Positions 60,263 through 64,000 of a DNA stretch of 64,000 nucleotides are shown piece after piece (positions within the stretch are counted from its first letter, which is position 1; each line of letters starts with the position of its first letter). The position numbers and the translations under genes are program-made. The notes under the pieces were generated by a model, which saw nothing but the letters and a program-made list of their open reading frames with translations, searched no databases and was not told the DNA's origin. Source of the stretch: Phoenix dactylifera (Eukaryota; Streptophyta; Magnoliopsida; Arecales; Arecaceae); contig NC_052399.1 of assembly GCF_009389715.1 (NCBI RefSeq), positions 18,851,646 to 18,915,645 of the forward strand. Direction: 5' to 3'.

Positions 60263-61048
60263 TCAGGTATACAAATCCGAATCGTAACGAGAAGAAACCC
60301 CAAAGCCAGCAAAATTCTCCTCCCCTTCCACCCCACCGACCTCAAAGCCCAAGCCTTGCAGCAGAGACCTCAGGAGCGGCGCCACCGGCGGGCGCCCGTT
60401 GTCCGGCCACGTCGCGAGCAGCGTCCCCTTGACCTTCCTCATCTGGCACTCCCCGAGGATCGCCGCTCCAAGGCCGTCCATCACGCTCCCCGACGGCAGG
60501 TGCTCGACCCCCTGGACCACGGCCGGATCACCTCCACGCCTCTGCTCCGAGGTCTCCAGCTTGAAGGCCAGCGCCTCGTCCACCGCCAGCCTCTCCCGGT
60601 AGTTCTGGCTCCGGACCGAATCCAAGATCAGAACGGTCTCCGCACGGATCTCGCCGAGCAGAGACTTCGCGACGGCGCGGGACCTCTCGGCGGTGACGGG
60701 GTACTGGACGGAGACGAGGACAGCCGGCGGCGATGGCGCCGGTCGGTCGACGGCGTAGATGTTGCAGGAGCGGTCGCGGGGGGAGGGCGCGAGGGAGTTT
60801 CCGGAGAGAGGGATCTCCGGGAGGATTAGGGTTCCGATGAGGGTTTTGTGGGGGATGCGGTGGAGGAGGGAGATGGATGGGGCTGAGATGGCGATGACGA
60901 GGAGGGAGGGGCGGAGGAGATTAGGGTTAGGGGTATGGTTCAGGAGGAGGAAAGGGGAGGGGACCGGGGGAGACGGGGCGGCGAAGTTGTCGAGGTCATC
61001 TTGGAAGAATCTCGAGGGCGGAGGGGTCTCGGTGAGGACGTCTTCCAT
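60263..61048 (-). CDS. Proteasome assembly chaperone 1-like protein (single exon)
   Basis: 261 aa without introns, GC-rich. The start at 61048 (MEDVLTETPPPSRFFQDD) is chosen over an upstream in-frame Met at 61147 because the intervening 33 residues look like leader sequence and the acidic MED start is typical. Visible features: a hydrophobic strand-like SLLVIAISAPSISLL; YAVDRPAPSPPAVLVSVQYP; AETVLILDSVRSQNYR; a glycine-rich GLGAAILGECQMRKVKGTLL; and LLRSLLQGLGFEVG. The arrangement recalls PAC1/PSMG1, which with PAC2 helps form the proteasome alpha ring, but similarity to animal PAC1 is weak and I assign it by pattern only. That this is a real gene is much surer than the function. Confidence 0.75.
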   Translation of the reverse strand: MEDVLTETPPPSRFFQDDLDNFAAPSPPVPSPFLLLNHTPNPNLLRPSLLVIAISAPSISLLHRIPHKTLIGTLILPEIPLSGNSLAPSPRDRSCNIYAVDRPAPSPPAVLVSVQYPVTAERSRAVAKSLLGEIRAETVLILDSVRSQNYRERLAVDEALAFKLETSEQRRGGDPAVVQGVEHLPSGSVMDGLGAAILGECQMRKVKGTLLATWPDNGRPPVAPLLRSLLQGLGFEVGGVEGEENFAGFGVSSRYDSDLYT

Positions 61049-61205
61049 CTCTCTCCAACTCTCGCTGCGCTTCGCTTTCCCTGCAGGGATCCAAAACAAC
61101 TCCCAAAAAAAGTATTTAAAAGAAAAAAAAGACAAGAAAACACGCAAAAACCTTCTTCCATTATACGGAAGCGGGTCGAGTCCGACGTTCGTTCGAACCG
61201 CTTGA

Positions 61206-62742
61206 TGGGCTCACGCAGTCCCGACGCTCGATATTGAGATGCCCAAAAAATGGTTACGCTTTACACGAAATAGCATGTGTCACGAAATCACATTTAAGTA
61301 TTTAACCTATACCGGCTGTGAGGATCTTATTCGTCATTTTTTTTTTAAATATTTATAAAAGATCAAAAAATTTAAATATATGATATAATCGATGGATTGC
61401 TTGTTGGAGCGTCCAAACAACCCTTAGGGAGGCAGGAAGCTTTGTAGAAACATTACATAGAAAAAATATGTTAGTTTACTTTATGAAAGTATGGCATTGC
61501 AGCTATGAGCTAGATATTAGGTTTAAGGTATGTAAGTTGTAAATTTTATCTGCATAGAGAATGCCATTGAAAAGTTACAATGATGTTAAAGGAGACAGCT
61601 AGGATTTAGAATCAATTCCATATAGTTGAGAGATCACTATTTTAAAAAGGTGGTTTATAAGGCACATATGCAGCTGCAAATTGTTTCGCTGCTTTTATTT
61701 ATGATGTGTTTTAAAATTTAAACTTTCTTATGAGCTTATAATAATACTTTGTTACAATTATTATTTACTTTTTGGTACAAATTTGAGCATGGTTTATATT
61801 TCGCTGGGGATATTGTTATTTTGTTGAGTAACCATGTCATGTTATATTAGAACTTAAAAATAAATACTCAAAAGTCTCAAATAAGTCGGAATATGCATAG
61901 TGCATACTTAATTCTTATCCTATTTTTTAAATTTTATGATTTATTTATGATTTTAAATAATTCATATATATATACTTATGTATTTTATTTTGAAGTATAT
62001 GGACCACATATACAGTCCACTTAAATGAGCATCAATTGGGTATATAATTTTTTTTAAAAAATTTACTGATTCATCTTTTTCTTTAACTATTTATATATTA
62101 TTTATTTAAATTTTTTGTGACCAAACCTCCTGCATATAGTGGCTGCCTTCTAAACATTGAGAGACAGTTTATTGGGTATATTCGTACACGGCAAAGCAAA
62201 AAAAAAAAAAAAAACATTGAGAGACGGTACGAGTAGGATGAAGAACTTAAATGCAGCAAACTGTAAATTTAACAAAATCACTACACTGTTTCTTGTGTTA
62301 AAATGAAACAAGGTAAAAGTGGGAAATGCCTAGGTTTCTTCTTAAACAGCAGCATTACTACTTGATTCATTCTGAAGGGATAACAGACAGATTCAGAGCA
62401 AGTAAATCATATACCTAGAACCATGATATTTGGTGTAGCACATGTAAAGCCAGATCATCTGATGACTTGCACAGGAAACAGAATGCCATGAACAAAGAAG
62501 AAATATTTAGACTCTTGTGATGTAAAAAGGCCCCCTTTACAGCCAAAAAAAAGAACTCAGACAGTCTCACATTTATTTGGAATATGAAACAAAGAAAACA
62601 ATAATACCCCCAGCTCTAATTGCACAGATATAATTAGTTATAGTCGAAACGGCCTCCTTCCCATTCTACCAGAACCAACTCCATTACAGAAAGGCAAACC
62701 ACCACAACTTCTGGTGCCAATTGCTGCTTTTCCCTGTTAGTT
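61206..62742. other. Intergenic spacer and 3' region of the PPR gene
   Basis: 61206-62150 is AT-rich with no gene. 62250-62742 probably contains the 3' untranslated region of the minus-strand PPR gene. A small poly(A)-tailed insertion is annotated separately. Confidence 0.5.
62166..62211 (+). mobile_element. Tiny poly(A)-tailed retroposed insert
   Basis: A 46-bp insert ending in a run of about 16-17 A is bracketed by a perfect 14-bp direct repeat AAACATTGAGAGAC (62152-62165 and 62212-62225). A poly(A) tail plus a target duplication of this size is the mark of LINE-mediated retroposition. The inserted body is too short to name. Confidence 0.6.
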
Positions 62743-64000
62743 CTACCAGTAATCCTGGCAAGAGCATTCACCATCTTTGAAATGATGATACCTATTAACA
62801 TCTCTTATTATGATCTCCCTCTCCACAATCTTCGAAATAAACTTAATGGCGGCATGACAGTCCTCACAGACCCGTAGGTTTTTTGTCACCAGCAGCTGTG
62901 TCCCAGGAGGCGTGCTGATGAGCCCAAACGCAATGGCCAACCTCTCACTGTGGCTGCGGACCATGTTCTGCTTCTCATCATCCTCCACATCATGAAAGAC
63001 CGACATTGTATCAGGAACATAGCCAGCTTCCTTCATAAGCCCTTCCAATATTTCAAGCTCTGCATATATTTCCTCTGATCTTGGATGAGATAAATCCCCC
63101 ACAAGAAAAGCATGGACCGTGCCTTTGACCTCGATCCAGCTACAAGCTATGCTCTTCTTCAAGCCTCTATCAGTCATCAGCTTCCTTACCCTAGCAGCTT
63201 CCTCCCACTTCCCAGCTTGAGCATAAATATTGGATAAAAGCACGTAATTCCCCGCATCGTTGGGCTCTAATTCGATTAGCTTCTGCAATGCCAGCTCTCC
63301 CAATTCCACATTCCTATGGATCTTACAACCATTCAGCAAGGCACCCCAAACCCCAGAATCAGGTTTCATCGACATATCTTGAATAAGTTGGTACGCTTCA
63401 TCCAAGTTACCTGAGTGGCCAAGGAGATCAATCATGCATGTGTAATGCTGCACCGTTGGCTCTATGGAGTACTCTTTCACCATCAGATTGAAGAACTGCC
63501 TCCCTTCTTCCATCAGACCTCCATGATTACAAGCCGATAGGACTCCGACGAAAGTTATGTGATCCGCCAGAACCTGCGCCTCCTCCCTCATCTTATCAAA
63601 GAGAGCAAGAGCTTCATCTGCATGACCATGCATCCCATACCCGCAGATCATAGCATTCCAAGAAACAGCCCTTTTCTCCACAAGCTGCTCGAAGAGAACC
63701 CGAGCAACTCCAACCCAACCACTCTTGGCGTACATATCAACAAGGGCAGTCTTCACCTTGTCCTGGGATTCGAACCCCCGCCTCCAACAAAACCCATGGA
63801 TTTCCCTCCCTCTAGGCAGAGCAGCCGCATCAGCTGAAGCTGAGATCACGGTCACAAGAGTAGCGACGGTGGGCTGAAACCCTTTGGCGACCATATCACG
63901 ACACAAAGAGAGCGCTTCCGACGGGTGTCCATTCTGGGAGTAGGCAGCGATCATGGAATTCCACAGCACAACATCTCTATCCGGAATCCTGTCGAACACG
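62743..64000 (-). CDS. PPR protein, PLS class with E, E+ and DYW domains (5' end outside window)
   Basis: The last 418-419 codons are present and the frame is still open at the window edge. PPR repeats appear as DVVLWNSMIAAYSQNGHPSEA, AVSWNAMICGYGMHGHADEA and ITFVGVLSACNHGGLMEEG; the E/E+ region as NDAGNYVLLSNIYAQAGKWEEA and GCSWIEV-like ACSWIEVKG. The last 92 residues are the DYW domain, with the deaminase HSE motif (HSERLA), CEDCH and HHFKDGECSCQDYW, so the zinc-binding and catalytic residues are all there. Such proteins are imported into chloroplasts or mitochondria and convert specific cytidines to uridines in transcripts. The target site cannot be told without the missing N-terminal repeats. 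No intron in the visible part, typical for the family. Confidence 0.95.
   Translation of the reverse strand, partial: VFDRIPDRDVVLWNSMIAAYSQNGHPSEALSLCRDMVAKGFQPTVATLVTVISASADAAALPRGREIHGFCWRRGFESQDKVKTALVDMYAKSGWVGVARVLFEQLVEKRAVSWNAMICGYGMHGHADEALALFDKMREEAQVLADHITFVGVLSACNHGGLMEEGRQFFNLMVKEYSIEPTVQHYTCMIDLLGHSGNLDEAYQLIQDMSMKPDSGVWGALLNGCKIHRNVELGELALQKLIELEPNDAGNYVLLSNIYAQAGKWEEAARVRKLMTDRGLKKSIACSWIEVKGTVHAFLVGDLSHPRSEEIYAELEILEGLMKEAGYVPDTMSVFHDVEDDEKQNMVRSHSERLAIAFGLISTPPGTQLLVTKNLRVCEDCHAAIKFISKIVEREIIIRDVNRYHHFKDGECSCQDYW

Noticed and set aside
60356-60829. 157-codon plus-strand frame opposite the single-exon chaperone-like gene
   Set aside because: Arg/Pro-rich shadow of a GC-rich exon; the minus-strand product has sensible hydrophobic and glycine patterns.
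63760-63785. GGATTCGAACC-like word resembling a tRNA T-loop complement
   Set aside because: It lies inside the PPR coding frame and no tRNA cloverleaf or matching A box surrounds it.
1-64000. CRISPR arrays, operons, prophage or bacterial islands
   Set aside because: None seen; the intron-rich genes and plant retrotransposons make the window clearly eukaryotic nuclear DNA.

Overview
This is a piece of flowering-plant nuclear DNA. The genes are split by many GT-AG introns, first exons are GC-rich, introns and spacers are AT-rich, and plant-type LTR retrotransposons are present. Gene content and the GC-rich single-exon genes suggest a monocot, perhaps a palm. That placement is my inference and no search was run.

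Layout from left to right. (1) 1106-12007, plus strand: a five-exon gene for a 1103-residue Arg/Ser/Asp-rich, RNA-processing-type protein with a 6-kb first intron. (2) 15141-20891: a complete Ty1/copia retrotransposon with a GTCTC target duplication and one uninterrupted 1302-codon polyprotein. (3) 23629-36448, minus strand: a 24-exon ATX3/4/5-type histone H3K4 methyltransferase (PWWP, PHD, extended PHD, SET, post-SET). I rebuilt it exon by exon and every junction keeps frame (1064 aa). (4) 36.9-42.1 kb: a spacer with a TRIM retrotransposon (39677-40105) and a diverged tandem duplication. (5) 42233-47500, plus: a 15-exon NADP-dependent isocitrate dehydrogenase (414 aa) ending in Ser-Lys-Leu, a peroxisomal targeting signal. 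(6) 49966-54756: an old, decayed copia element with a second copy of the TRIM family inserted in it (50611-51049). (7) 54845-57527, plus: a five-exon DUF212 (acid phosphatase/vanadium haloperoxidase-related) gene with a likely plastid transit peptide, starting about 90 bp after the dead element's LTR. (8) 60263-61048, minus: a single-exon gene resembling proteasome assembly chaperone 1. (9) 62743-64000, minus: the C-terminal part of a DYW-type PPR organellar RNA-editing factor, cut by the window edge.

The genes are independent nuclear housekeeping or regulatory loci and do not form a pathway or operon. The most unusual material is in the mobile elements and gene structures: two TRIM copies with perfect target duplications, one of them nested; a copia insertion whose LTRs are nearly free of substitutions yet differ by three clean deletions; an LTR abutting a gene start; two stop-free 99-nt introns in different genes; and an SKL tail on the isocitrate dehydrogenase. 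I did not find a clearly new biochemical system.
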